A DNA stretch of 64,000 nt, taken from assembly GCA_019914945.1 (NCBI GenBank), contig CM034108.1, positions 6,644,001 to 6,708,000 on the forward strand. The letters are read 5' to 3'. How positions within the stretch are numbered: position 1 is the first letter of the stretch; the number at the start of each line of letters is the position of its first letter. Positions 32,457 to 44,794 of this stretch are shown here, piece after piece. The position numbers were made by a program, and so were the translations under genes. The notes below the pieces were generated by a model. That model saw only the letters and a list, made by a program, of their open reading frames with translations. It was not told where the DNA came from and did not search any database. The DNA comes from Typha latifolia. Its lineage: Eukaryota; Streptophyta; Magnoliopsida; Poales; Typhaceae.

Positions 32457-33128
32457 AAAGATAGGCTACGCAACTATTATTCAAGATATGGATATATTAC
32501 AGAAATTAGTCTGCGCAACTGTGGAAAAATATTCGTCAAATATTCTCCGGTAGTTAGAAAATTATGAAACCAATTGGCTTAGATCCGTTAACTTCCTTAT
32601 CTACAATTTTCATATTTACATCCTTTGCAGATTCAAAATGTAGCAGGGATGAAAACATGGAATAACGTGGGTGATGGTGGTGGTGACGGGTGGAGTGGAT
32701 GTTAGGGTTATGGATGGATATGGAGATGAAGGTGGATTGTGGATGTGATTTAGGGATATAGACGAAGGGAACGAAGTGGTCGAGGTCCCAAAGAAGAGGG
32801 GTGGCTCGAAAGTCGAGGGAGATTAGAAGTTAGGAGAAACCTTGCCAATGGTAGAGGTGGAAGGATGGTGAAGAGGGAGGAGGGAGAAGTCTAAAGAGAA
32901 GATAGGAGGCAAGAAATCAATAATCCAATTGCATAATGAAGTTGGATGCCATCCACATATATATAGAGGCTAGCCAACAAGTCCTAAAACAATATGAAAA
33001 CATAATTCTAGAGGATTCCCGTTGATCACATTCTAACGCGCCCGATCGCGTTCGAATGCACCAAAACACGTTCTCTGTAAGTGCGAACGCGAGCATTTGA
33101 ACGCGACCCCTCCTACGTTCAAACGTGA
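32359..33128 (-). repeat. G2 5' LTR (minus), 5' end truncated
   Basis: Homologous to 51292-52191 and to 29843-30623 in reverse. Its 3' end is taken at 32359 so that five PBS-like units fall inside the LTR, in line with the nested copy. TATA context near 32960-32975 and palindrome-like sites near 33040-33115. Cut at 33128 by a G1 pol fragment. Confidence 0.8.
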
Positions 33129-34105
33129 CCTCTTCGAGGAAAGAGCTGCTATAGGAATTCAGCGACCTCTTCGAGGAGCCCCGAGGAGTGTCGCCGACCC
33201 GTCACCATGACCACCGAATTCAGATCATTCAAGGGGCTGAACCAGCAAATGTTCGACCGTATCAATACCCATATGTCCAAAAGGAGGAGATCAGCAAATT
33301 GGTGGTCGAGATGCTAGAGCAAGGGATCATTTAGCCGAGTAGGAGCACCTACTCATTGCCGGTGCTGCTGGTTCGAAAGAAAGACGGGAGTTGGTGATTT
33401 TGTGTCGACTACCGAGCCTTGAATGCGATCACCGTCAAAGACCGGTACCCAATACCAGTGATCGAGGAGCTGCTGGATGAACTCACAAGGTCGGCTTACT
33501 TCAACAAGCTTGACTTAAGAGTGGGGTAACATCAAATTCGCGTCGACTCGGATGATGTACACAAAACGGCGTTTTGAACTCAAAATGGCCATTGCGAGTC
33601 ATGCCGTTTGGGCTCACCAATGCACCGGAGACCTTCCAAGGGCTAATGAATAACCTTTTTCGTCCACTCTTGCGTCAGTATGTGCTCGTCTTCTTTGACG
33701 ATATTCTGGTGTACAGTAAGAGTTGGAGCGAACACTTGCGGCATGTGTGTAAGGTGTTGAATATCTTGCGACTGAACCATTTGAAATTCATGAGCAAGTG
33801 CCTTTGGGGTGAGCCACAAGTGGAGTACTCGGTAACATAATCTCAGCGAGAGGAGTGAAAGCCGATCCAAGCAAGATCAAACACATGGTGGACTAGCCGA
33901 TTCCCACTAATCTGTGGGAATTGAGGGGATTCCTTGGGTTGACGGGGTACTATCAGCGATTCATTGCCAATTACGGCAAGATCGCTGCCCCGCTAACCTC
34001 CTTACTCAGAAAAGGAGGGTTTCAATGGACGAGCAAAGCGACGGAGGCTTTTGAAACATTGAAGGCAGCCATGTGTACCGTGCCAGTTTTGGCTTTGCCA
34101 ACGAA
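33129..34105 (+). pseudogene. G1 gypsy reverse transcriptase fragment
   Basis: Starts in the pre-RT spacer (EFSDLFEEPRGV..HDHRIQIIQGAEPANVRPYQYPYVQKEEI), then RT with [25 protein letters not shown] (catalytic Asp), [18 protein letters not shown] and FFDDILVYS (about 33691-33717), and the post-RT GFLGLTGYYQRFI. It breaks off at about 34105 at a G1 LTR in opposite orientation. Four or more stops and one frameshift. Confidence 0.9.
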
Positions 34106-34129
34106 TCTAGTTTCAGGAAAATCGGATGG

Positions 34130-34774
34130 CGGGATCTAGAGATTTCATCAGAAAAGTAGACGAACATCAGGAAGTCCGTCAATAGATCCATGGATGGAGG
34201 CACGAGATCCGAGGTGGATTATGGAGGTGGTAGACCGGCGGTAATGGGATGGCACCAGTGGGTAAGTGGTGGTGGAAGGGTTATGGATGATGGAAGGGTT
34301 AGGGCAAGGGTAGATAGATTTGAAGAAGAGGGAGAAGTGGGCCTCCCTAAGGGACTAGGGTGAGTGGCCCGTCGAGGGAGGCTAGAAGCGGTGGAGCCGA
34401 GGGATGATGGAACGAGAGAGAAGGAGAAGAAGAAAATTTGGGCAAAACTCAATTCATTCAATAATGACTTCTTGGTTGCCATCCACACATTTAGAGGCTA
34501 ACCAAACAACTCAAAAATGACAATTATTAACCCTAGAAATAGTGGATTTTCACCGACCGCGTTCGAACATGGTCGAACGAGTTCGAACGCACAAATAGCG
34601 TTCTCTATAAATGATGCAAGCGTTCGCAAGCACGTTCGAATGCACGCACCCGCGTTCGAACGCAACCTACAGAAAACTTATTTTTCTCTGAAATAAAACA
34701 TAAAACAAGAATGGAAGACACTCATAAAATATATCCACGCTCGAGACGACATTGGTGAAGTCTGAATCGTATCA
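34130..34774 (-). repeat. G1 3' LTR, inner part missing
   Basis: Collinear with the distal two thirds of 15619-16402, ending on + with 'gaatcgtatca' (minus TGATACGATTC). Contains GTTCGAACGC sites near 34560-34670, one perfect palindrome near 34665. The adjoining 34106-34129 is the rearranged junction. Confidence 0.82.
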
Positions 34775-34947
34775 ATCCACCACACTTTCGCAACCTTGTC
34801 CTCAAGGTGTAAAATTGGGGAAGCAATCATTGAACTCTAACTTGAGCTCCTCCATGACTCGATCCTCTGCACTGACTCCCCACAGATATGAAAATAGAGG
34901 AAAGTTTGGCACTAAAAAGGAAGCAAGCTCACTTGCGTCTAGTTGGC
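34775..34947 (-). pseudogene. G1 3' terminal internal region
   Basis: On minus, a post-RNase H linker (ASELASFLVPNFPLFSYLWG) is fused to the extreme 3' end and a purine-rich tract before the LTR, so the integrase region is deleted. Interrupted at 34947 by a G2 LTR. Confidence 0.65.
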
Positions 34948-35273
34948 TAATACACTTAGGATTTTTTTCTTATTGCATAAGTTATTTATTTTCATTAAAA
35001 TTAAATTCCTGTACGTTCGAACGCAAGAGGAGTCGCTTTCAAACACACTTGCGAACGCCTGCATCAGGTTCGCATATACAGAGAAAGCATATTATGCGTT
35101 TGAACGCGGTTGGTGAGTTCAAACGCCCGCGTTCGAATGCCTACATCGCGTTCGCACATACAGAGATGGAGCTTTTGGTGCGTTCGAACACGATCGGGCG
35201 CGTTCGAACATGATCAATGGGAATCCCCTAGAATTAGGATTTCATATTGTTTTCGAACTTGTTGGCTAGCCTC

Positions 35274-35280
35274 TATAAAT
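35274..35280 (+). promoter_or_regulatory. TATA box 1 of duplicated G2 LTR promoter
   Basis: TATAAAT in CCTCTATAAATATGTGG. Confidence 0.6.
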
Positions 35281-35594
35281 ATGTGGATGGTCAGCCAATT
35301 TATAATGCTATTAGATTATTGATTTCATATTAGGTGTTTATTTTCATTAGTTCGCATTTAAACGCAGGAGGGGTCGTGTTCGAACGCCCTTGCGAACGCC
35401 TACATCAGGTTCGCAAATATAGAGAATGCATATTGTGCGTTCGAACGTGGTCGGGCAAGTTCGAACACCCCCGTTCGAACGCCTACATCGCATTCACACT
35501 TATAGAGAACGTGTTTTGGGGCATTCGAACGTGATCGACGGAAATCCTCAAGAATTAGGGTTTCATATTATTTTAGGCCTTGTTGGCTAGCCTC

Positions 35595-35601
35595 TATATA
35601 T
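35595..35601 (+). promoter_or_regulatory. TATA box 2 of duplicated G2 LTR promoter
   Basis: TATATAT in CCTCTATATATATGTGG, about 320 bp after the first box in the same context. Confidence 0.6.
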
Positions 35602-35935
35602 ATGTGGATGGCAGCCAAATTCATTATGCAATAGGATTATTGATTTCTTGCCTCCTATCTTCTCTCCAGACTTCTCCCTCCACCGTCTTCATCATCCCTC
35701 CACCTCTACCGTTGGCAAGGTTTCTCCTAACTTCTAATCTCCCTCAACTGTCAAGCCACCCCTCTTTTCTGGGATCTCGACCACTTTGTTCCCTTTGTCT
35801 ATATCCCTTAATCACATCCACTATCCACCTTCATCTTCATACCCATCCATAACCCTAACATCCACTCCACCTGTCACCACCACTATCACCCACATTATTC
35901 CGTGTTTATGTCCCTGCTACAGTTTGAATCTGCGG

Positions 35936-36043
35936 TGGGACCTCATCGAACCGATACCCCATAGGTCCAAGTGCGTCATATGAGTGTCAATGATCCCCTC
36001 TTACCTATGCCTACGCATCATCCCCCATATCCGCTACAAAATC
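35936..36043 (+). pseudogene. G2 gag start fragment, continues at 45828
   Basis: Homologous on + to the reverse complement of 50850-50950. It breaks at 36043 where Copia-2 inserts and resumes after the second AAATC. Confidence 0.8.
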
Positions 36044-37017
36044 TGAAAAACCCTTAGACACAAGTATGTATCTAAATACTAGGCAATGATATCACTCGTT
36101 CGCTTAAGTAAAAGTCCATAGAAATATTAGAAACGAAAGCAGAGATGAATGCCAAGATTTTAACGTGGAAAAACGCAAACGGGAAAAAACCACGGATCCA
36201 AACTCGGATCAAAACCAATCACTAGAATAGTAGCAGTTACAAGACTGACTCACAAAACAACCCGTCGATCCAAACGACTTTGTTCTTCTCAGTCTTGCTC
36301 GCTAGAACCCACGATTCACTGCTTCTCGTGATTGAAGTCTAATCTCAGTAACCCTCGAGATTGATCTTTCGTCTAGATAGCCCAAAAGACAAAACATTAA
36401 GTTTTGTAGATGAGTGGAACCTTGATAGTTGAATAACCGATGTAGCCTCAAGAAGTCTCCTTCAATAATGCTTCTTCAACCACCCTCAAGATAGGGCATT
36501 ACAATCCTTATATATAATCTCCAGGATAGAGCCAAATCGAAGTCTTATCCGTACTCATGAAAGTCCAATTCTATCAAACTTCGTTGGTGCGTTCGAACGC
36601 AGCCCGGGTGCGTTCTAACGGCATGACTTGATCTCGGGTGCGTTCGAACGGGCCCGAGTGCATTCGAACGCGACAACTTGAATTCTTCAGGTTACGTTCG
36701 AACACGTTTGTGAACGCAATTCTCGGTCTGTGTGAACGTAGTACCCGCGTTCGAACGCGTTTGTGAACAGGGCTATCTGTTTGTGTGAACGTAGTACCCG
36801 CCTTCGAACACGTTTGTGAACGCGGCTCTCTGTCTGTGTGAACGCAGATTCCGCATTCGAACGCGTTTGAGAGCGCGGTGTGAACTCGACGGCTTTTCTC
36901 CAATAATCTTGCAATTCTTCAAACCAGAGATATTCTAGACTTGTGTAAAGCTCATATACATGAAAAAATACACTTAGAATATTTTGTACACAATTGCCAA
37001 CAAATAAAAACCTAACA
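36044..37017 (-). repeat. Copia-2 3' LTR (974 bp)
   Basis: On + starts TGAAAAACCC and ends CCTAACA. Three 53-bp units (about 36700-36885). The palindrome GCGTTCGAACGC occurs near 36590 and 36742. It is 54 bp shorter than the 5' LTR, which fits one repeat unit. Confidence 0.95.
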
Positions 37018-37029
37018 ATCCCCCCTTTG
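37018..37029 (-). other. Polypurine tract of Copia-2
   Basis: ATCCCCCCTTTG on +, a purine run on minus, next to the 3' LTR. Confidence 0.85.
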
Positions 37030-37373
37030 GTAATTTGTGACAAAACACCTAGGTTACAAGATATTACAAAGACTTCAAATTGAGCAATCAACAAGACTAG
37101 AATATTTTGCAGATCAATCTCTGCAAATAAACATATACCAAACCAAGATCAAGTGAAAATAACTTGAAATGAATAAACAATCCAAACACAAGTTATCAAT
37201 GAAGCATAAGTTCAAAAGTACTTAAATAGACAAAGTTCACAATTTCTCCAAGCAAAGTTATAAGCAAGATTAGAAAGACAGAAAGACTCTAATAAACTCC
37301 CCATATTACCATGCTCCCCCTACACACCTAGACACATAGACACTCTCCCCCTTTTTGCCATAAATGCCAAAGA

Positions 37374-38422
37374 CTAGGAACTCGGAGGAAACTGACGCTG
37401 AAGAATCGTCAACACAGAGTCAAGGACAGTCCCCTGATGAGTTTGCTCAGCTCGTAAATCATTCACAGCCGAATGGAGATCCCACACTTGAGTACTAAGC
37501 TGATCAAAACGATTAGAGTACTGTGGTAACTCCCCCTCGGAGTGAGATGTGTCACTGTCAGAGCTATCATAAGAACTGTCGAGGTGCGATGAGTGACCAG
37601 CGGCGGAAGAGGACGGCTTGAGAGGAAACAACTGGTCGTAAGCTTGACTCCGTTTAAGTGTAATTCGATCCAACGGTTTGTGCGAAGTAAGGGAAGGTTC
37701 CAAAGCATCCACACGCAACCCACTCTGAGTGCACAAATTTGTAATAAAGATGCCAAATGGTAACCCCTCACGAGGTGCTTCTTTCTGGGCAGTTGTGAGA
37801 ATCGAGTCATAGATCACCGCAGCCAAATCAACAGAGACTCCAGTTAACATTGCATGAAGAAGGAATGCACGATCCAGACTAATACTGGAATGTCAACTCT
37901 TGGGGGTGACGTTGTACAGACAAAATAGGTGAAGCATGCGAGCCACTGGTGTCAGCTTTGCATATGGCATCATGTTTCCCTTCCAACGTTCCCCTTTGAT
38001 CAGTACAGTGCCAGCATATTCATCGACATCAGGAAGTGGAGCAGACGTGGGGTACTGGAACTCACCATCAGGAAGACGAAGTTCAGCGCGAATAACATCT
38101 GAGTCCTAGTATACAGACACCCCACGAACAGCAGAACGAATACATCGTTCTAAAACCGTGGCATTACAAAAAATTCCCGAACAACTTCCACATAAGCAGT
38201 CCCGCTCATCCGACACACCGATAACTATCCTCGCTCAGTAAATATCAGTTCTATCTCCAAACAAGAAAAATCGGAAATGACCACGGGTCGTTCACAGATA
38301 ACAGGACGGGTCCCAAAATTATGTTTGTATCGCCCGGCAGCCGTTGAAGTAGAAAACTTTGGAGCTGAAGTAGGTGACGATGGCGGCCTAGGTTTCTTGG
38401 AAACTGCAGCTTTTCTAGGCAT
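37374..38422 (-). pseudogene. Copia-2 accessory ORF in env position (broken)
   Basis: Homolog of 10007-11056. ATG at 38422 (MPRKAAVSKKPRPP), stop at 37374-37376. Disabled by TGG-to-stop, CGA-to-stop and TTG-to-stop changes in the middle third, and by loss of one T in a run near 38170. The C-terminal half is open (37374-37850) with the acidic Ser/Asp linker and the coiled coil (LSTQVWDLHSAVNDLRAEQ). Because different stops hit the two copies, their common ancestor probably had an open frame here. Confidence 0.75.
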
Positions 38423-38877
38423 TCTTGAGAAAGAAACAAGATGCAAGATTCAATACATGCCCAAAGCAAACAAAAAGATAGCAAGAAATAAAAAAAATCT
38501 AAGAAACCATGAAGGCCCTAAATGAATTCCATCATCCACTTGAAAACGCTAAGATATCACGTTCAATCACACAAGAAACATCAAGATAGTAACTTTAACG
38601 TGATCAAAACTCGAAAACACATGAAATCAATCAAGATCAAGAGACTTAATTGAATAAAAAATAGGAAAATTGATGGATGATCATACCCTACAAAAGTGAA
38701 TAAAAACTAAGAAATTCGGCCGAAAGATGCTAGATCCGGAGGAGAACGACCCTTTAAAAGGGTTTGTAGCGAGAAATTTGATGAAAAATACCAAGATCTT
38801 GAAGATTTGAGAGGGAGAAAATGAAGGGTTTCTAGGGTTTGGAAGATGGAAGATGAAAACCCTTGGGTTCGAACGCA

Positions 38878-38975
38878 ATATATAAAGAATCCTCGAGTGC
38901 GTTCGAACGCACCAGTCTGCGCGTTCGAACGCGCCAGTCACCGCGTTTGAACTCAAAAATTTGCGTTCGAACGCC
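38878..38975 (-). promoter_or_regulatory. Internal promoter-like module of Copia-2
   Basis: Three perfect GCGTTCGAACGC palindromes (near 38899, 38921 and 38963), a decayed one near 38943, and TATATA (about 38879-38885) toward the accessory ORF. An extra GTTCGAACGC sits past the TATA at 38868. Conserved with 9459-9555. Confidence 0.65.
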
Positions 38976-39985
38976 CCTTTTTTTATACAGAAAATCTAAG
39001 AAAAAATAAAAAAAAAATCTTTTTGGAGATGCACCTCTAAAAATTCAAAATAGATTCAAGACATAGAATATGACAATCGAATGAAATAAGTCATACATAG
39101 ATCAATCAAATCATCAAAAGCATATTATAATCAATTCTAATGCATCACTCAAAATTAAATTAATCTTGATTGATCATAGCAATATACATATGCAAGGTGA
39201 GCATAGATAACATGAAACATTCTTCTTAAATAAACTTTCCTATTTAAACAATGATACAACACAGTAGTCAAACCGACTTAGTATTTAAATTTGCACCTTT
39301 TGACTTATTCTCCATAACCGAGCAGGAATTTTTCCTGTATTATTTTTTATACATAAACCATATAGGTGCAAGGATGGCTTTCACACATGAGTAGGTAGCC
39401 CTTTTCTTGTAGTACATATCGAACAATGTGCAAAAAGATATTCACAAACATCAAAAAATTTATTTAATTTGCAAGCAATGTACTGAGTCAAACTGGACTC
39501 TAAACAAGATGGCTTTCACACAAACTCATTGTAACCCTTTTCATTGATCTTTTATGAACACATTTGTGATGACTAAGCATGAGGTCAAACTGTGCAAATC
39601 AACGTCAATAGTGAGCTATTTAAAAAAAATTTCATGATGTCATGCTCACACAAGAATATACACTTGTTATGAGTGCATTAATTTCAGTATAATTATCATA
39701 GAAGTCGAGAGAGTGAATAAATCAGAAATGATACAATATACTACAAGATGACAAAATTGACTATAACAACTCATAATCAAGAGAAAAATCATATTTATAT
39801 GTCAAGAGTATATTATTGAATCTAGGAGTGCATCAAAACTTTTTTTATATGACAAAAACTCTCGACAAATCTGAAACTTAAAACCAAAGAAAATTTCAGA
39901 GTAAAGAAAACCTAAAAAGAAACGAAAAGAAATAATAAAAATGAAACATGCAAACCAAAACACGCAAACCAAAACAAAAAGAAAA
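38976..39985 (-). other. Copia-2 post-pol spacer (non-coding)
   Basis: Collinear with 7531-8537 of Copia-1. The site of the MULE in Copia-1 (near 38975-38990 here) is empty. No reading frame. Confidence 0.7.
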
Positions 39986-42900
39986 TCAATCCAAAGCACA
40001 AATTTCTAAAGAAGTACGAAGATACTCAAATCTCTGTAAATTCAAAGATTTTGTAAATAGATCACCCAACTGTTTCTCGGTCTCAACATGTTCTAGTGCT
40101 ATTGTTTTGTCTTCAACTAACTCGCATATAAAATGATGTCGGATATCAATATGTTTTGTACGTGAGTGTTGAACAGGATTTTTTGATATATTAATAGCAC
40201 TCATGCCTCCGCAATAGACAAAGATATCGAGTTTTGTTTCTTACTATGCCAAGCAACCAGATTGTTTCCAATATAAAAACATCCACCTAAGGTACTTTTT
40301 CTATCATCACATGAACCTGCCCAATCAGAATCCGTGTATCTAGATATGATAGCTCCTGAGTCATATGTAAACAAGATACCTAAGTCAATTGTGCCACCGA
40401 CCTATTTTATAATACGTTTCATAGCAAACAAATGTGTCTCCTTAGGTTCAGACTGAACCTAGCACACACACCGACACTAAATGCAATGTCTGGTCTACTA
40501 GCAGTTAAGTACAAAAGACTACCAATCATGCTCCTATACAGTGTCTGATCAACACTTTTTCCTGTAATATCCTTACCTAGTTTGGTAGTTGTACTCATAG
40601 GAGTTCTAGCATGTTTTGCATTTTCTAAACCGAATTTAGTCACAAGATCCTTAGCATACTTAGTTTGAGCGATAAATATCCCACTTTCCAACTAAGTAAT
40701 TTGAAGTCCCAAAAAGAACTTCAACTCACCCATCATGCCCATCTCAAAATAACTATGCATAAGATCTGCAAACTCCTTAGCTAATGATCGACTCGTTGCC
40801 CCGAAAATAATGTCATCCACATATATTTGTGCCACAACTAAACACTTGTTCGACCGTCTAATGAACAATGTCTTGTCCACTCCCCCTCGAGTGAATCCCG
40901 CAACCACTAAAAAAGTGGTCAACTTCTCATACCAAGCTGTTGGAGCTTGTTTTAGCTCGTAGAGGGCCTTTTTCAGGTTAAACACATGAGAAAGAAATTT
41001 TTGATCTTCGAACCCCTTCGGTTGTTCTACATAAACATCTTCATTTAGAGTACCATTCAAGAAAGCACTTTTCACATCCATTTAAAACAATTTAAATTTT
41101 AAGTGACAAGCAATAGCAAGCAGTATACGAATAGATTCTAATCTAGCAACAGGAGCAAATGTCTCATCAAAATCTATACCCTCAACTTGAGTATATCCCT
41201 GTGCTACGAGTCTAGCTTTATTTCGAACTATATTGCCATGTTCATCACTTTTATTCTTGTAAATCCATTTTGTTCCAATGACATTCACATTCTTAGGTTT
41301 AGGAACTAAATATCAAACATCATTCCTAGAAAATTGCTCTAATTCCTCATGCATAGCATTAACCCAAGAATCGTCTAACAATGCTTCCTTCACATTTTTA
41401 GGTTCAAAAGAAGATGTATAACAAGTAAATGATACCTCACTTTGGATTTGTCGTCTTGTCTTAATTGGTTCATTTACGTTTCCGATCACTTGTGACAATG
41501 GATGATCTGATTTCACTCTGGCAGATGGTTCTGGTACGTTGCAGTCATCTTTGTTCATTTCAACTTTGTCCTCGTCCTGATTCTCAATTTCCAGATCAAG
41601 CTCCTTTCCTATTTCTTCGTCATATGTATCTACAGAAACAGAAATAGGAGTAGCTTTAGTTAAATCAGTAGTGGATTCATCTATCATAACATTAGCAGAT
41701 TCCATAACAGTAGAAGTGTCAAGATTAAATACTCTGTAGGCTCTACTATTATTTGAATACCCTAAGAAGATGCCTTCGTTACTTTTAGTGTCAAATTTAG
41801 TCAAATATTCTAGATCACGCAAGATATAGCATTTACTACCAAAAACTCAAAAATATTTAACACTAGGTTTCTTACCTTTCCAGATTTCATATGCAGTCAT
41901 TTTTGTACCTGGTCTTAGATAAACACGATTTATCACATGTACTGCTATATTGACCGCCTCTGCCCAAAACCTTTGAGGAACCTTTTTAGCGTGAAGCATA
42001 ACCCTAGCCATTTCCTGCACAACTCGGTTCTTTCTTTCCACAATCCTGTTTTGTTGTGCAGTTATATGAGCTGAAAATTCATGTTGAATACCAAGAGAAT
42101 CGCAAAATATGGAAAAATTTTCATTTTCAAATTCTCTACCATGATCAGAACGAATCCTAACTAGGGTAATAGATTTTTCATTCTACAATTTTAAGCATAG
42201 TGATTTAAAAACTTCAAAAGTTTCAGACTTCTCACATAGAAAGGCAACCCAAGTATATCTGGAGTAATCATCGACCATTAAGAATATATAGCGTTTACCT
42301 CCAAGACTTTCCATTTTTGTTGGACCCATCAAGTCCATGTGAACTAATTGGAGCACACGGTCGGTGGTAGCTGCATTTACCTTCTTGTGTGAAATCCTAG
42401 TTTGTTTTCCCATTTGACACGAACGGCACACTCTTTTTGACATTTCTTTCATCTTAGGTATTCCTCTTACCACTTCTTGTTTGGACAGAGTAACTAATTC
42501 CTTGTGATTCATATGTTCAAGACGTTGATGCCAAAGATCTGCAATGTCAAAAGAGGCACTGTTACATTTCAGCTTATGTGACGTTCCAACAACATAGCAA
42601 TTATCAGATGTTCTAGATCTATAACATATAACATTACCACCATAATCTAGAATAGTACAATCATTTTTGGAGAATTTTACCTCATAATCTTCATCACAAA
42701 ATTGACTGATACTCAGAAGATTTGCTTTCAAGCCCTTAACATAAAGAACATTTTCAAGAATAGGAACCCCCGGAGAACTTACCTTTCCTTTACCTATTAC
42801 CTTGGATGAATTACCATTTCCGAATGTCACAACTCTCCCTTCATATTTTTCAAGATTAGAAAATAACGACTTGTCACCCGACATATGTCTTGAACAGCCA

Positions 42901-43012
42901 CTGTCTAAATACCACAAATTAGAATTTAAAGCTTTCAAAGTTGTATGCACAACATAACATTTTAAATCACTTTTCTTGACCCATATGGCCTTTGTTTTTA
43001 TCCCATAAATAA
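39986..43012 (-). pseudogene. Copia-2 pol (protease, integrase, RT, RNase H), inactivated
   Basis: The protease keeps WYLDSGCSRHMSG (about 42880-42920). gag_pre-integrase and the HHCC zinc finger follow (DLWHQRLEHMNHKEL..CRSCQMGKQ). The integrase core has VHMDLMGPT and VDDYSRYTW, a stop at 42183-42185, then SDHGREFEN and NRIVERKNR with the catalytic Glu. RVT_2 has [25 protein letters not shown], intact YVDDIIFG (about 40808-40830), then KYAKDLVTKFG. RNase H ends with KHIDIRHHF..LEHV..EKQLGDLFTK. At least five stops, most of them CAA/CAG/CGA transitions. Confidence 0.93.
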
Positions 43013-44746
43013 AAGCAGTTCTAGGTTTTTGCAAAAATTTACAATGAGGTCGAATATGCCCTAGAATGCCGCAATGATAGCATGTCGAAACAAACCATTT
43101 TCTACTCACCTTTTGTCGAGGAGTGTGACTAAAGTTTACCTTTGGTGCCGTTGACGATTCACCAGTTTGTAGATTCACCTTCAGTTTAGAAGCATTCATC
43201 TAAGATTGATTTGTAAATGCGGTTGATGACTTCATATATTCTTCCTTTTGTATACTTGCAGAAACAAAGACAGTTTTATTATTATTTGAATTATTAGTGT
43301 ATCCAACACCATACGTGTCTTTTCTGGAGATCTGAGCCTTTAGGATCTCGTCAAGTTTGTTCTTTCCTTTTAGAAATGCCACTTCCTTATTCAGTCGCTC
43401 TAGTTCAATTTCATTAGCCTTCATTTTATTTTTTGCATTGTCAAGTTGTTCATAAAGGTCTTTGGCATGTTCAAGTTCCAATTTGTACTTCTCCTCAAAT
43501 TGAATTCTTTCAAGTTCGATTACCTTGAGTCGTTGATATAGTCTAAGATTGTTTTTCTTGAGTTTAAACGACTCCAAGTACAGGTCATTATATGCCTTTT
43601 GTATTTCAGATTCATCTTCTTCAGCTGGTAACATATCCTGATCATCTGTACTATCAGTATCAACAATGGAATCAATATTGAGTAGAGAAGAGGCATAAGC
43701 AACAAAGTTTTTTTCGGTCTTTTCAAAATCATCATCAAATTCATCCGAGTCATCCAAGTAACTTTCATAGCTTTACCCTTCTTCTTAAGGCGATTAGGGC
43801 ATTCTTGTGCTATGTGTCCAAAACCAGATCATTCAAAACATCGAACTTTATTCTCAGAATTCTTATTTTTCTGTTTGACACCGTTGTTGCTCACACCTGT
43901 GTTCGAACTAGCAGTATTCTTCTTTTTCACAAATGTTTTTCTTTTCTCAAGTTTTTCAGCATTCAACTTGTTTGGCTTCCAAAAGAATTTATTGAACTTT
44001 TTGATGAACATGGCAAACATCTCAACATCTAAATCACCTTCATCATCATACTCCTCTATACTTTGTTCAACTGTGGATAGGGCAATCCCTTTCGACTTCC
44101 TCAGTTTTGAAAAACTGGACTCAAATGTTTGTAGATTTCCTACCAATTGTTCAACTTTCATAGAATCGATGTCCTTACTTTCCTCAATAGCTGTAACTTT
44201 CGCTTGAAACCTCTCTGGAAGAGACCTAAGGATCTTACGGGCAATTCTGTTTTCAGGAATTTTCTTTCCTATGTTAAAACTGGAGTTGACTATATCACTC
44301 AGCTTTGCATAAAACTCATCAAATGTCTCATTCTCCTCCATACGTAGAGTTTCTAAAGTAGTAGTCAACCTCTGAAGTTTAGAAAGTTTTACAGCCATAG
44401 TTCCTTCGTGAGTAGTTTCTAAGATCGTCTAAGCTTCTTTTGCTATCTCACAAGTATAGATTCTTCTAAATTCTTTCGAGGAAACACAATTAAAAATTGC
44501 ATTTATTGCCTTGCTATTCCATCCAACTTTTTCATAGTCTAACCTATCCCATGACTCTATCGATTTATCAACAAGTTTATCATCCACCTTGTACATTGGT
44601 GGACTCCAACCGTTCACAACGGCAAACTATACTCGTTCATCTATAGACTTCAAGTAAGCTCTCATCCTAGCTTTCCAATATCCATAATTTGATCCATCTA
44701 GGATAGGAGGTCTAATAGATGATAGTCCATCTCTATGAAAATCTAT
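43013..44746 (-). pseudogene. Copia-2 gag (broken; coiled coil between two zinc knuckles)
   Basis: The start ATG of Copia-1 is ATA here (44744-44746). The UBN2 gag domain (GSNYGYWKARMRAYLKSID; CEIAKEA) has stops at 44627 and near 44430. It continues open at 43829-44398 (LRSLPERFQAKVTAIEESKD) to a first CCHC knuckle whose second Cys is a stop (CFE-stop-SGFGHIAQEC). A frameshift is followed by an acidic stretch and a long coiled coil (43350-43600). A stop at 43200 precedes an intact second knuckle, CYHCGILGHIRPHC (near 43040-43085), close to protease. Confidence 0.88.
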
Positions 44747-44780
44747 GCCTATCTGATCTCTCTCAAAGGTGAGAGAACCT

Positions 44781-44792
44781 GCTCTGATACCA
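44781..44792 (-). other. Primer-binding site of Copia-2
   Basis: GCTCTGATACCA on +, the complement of TGGTATCAGAGC, 2 bases from the 5' LTR. Confidence 0.9.
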
Positions 44793-44794
44793 AT

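Larger units (their letters stand above)
34948..35935 (+). repeat. G2 5' LTR with duplicated U3 promoter, 3' truncated
   Basis: Begins with a degraded TGATATACTTAG. Two tandem copies of the U3 unit (about 34985-35334 and 35335-35645) each hold GTTCGAACG sites, 'tacagagaa' co-motifs and a TATA box. The C/T-rich R-U5 part runs to about 35935, where a deletion joins it to gag, so the PBS is lost. Confidence 0.85.
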
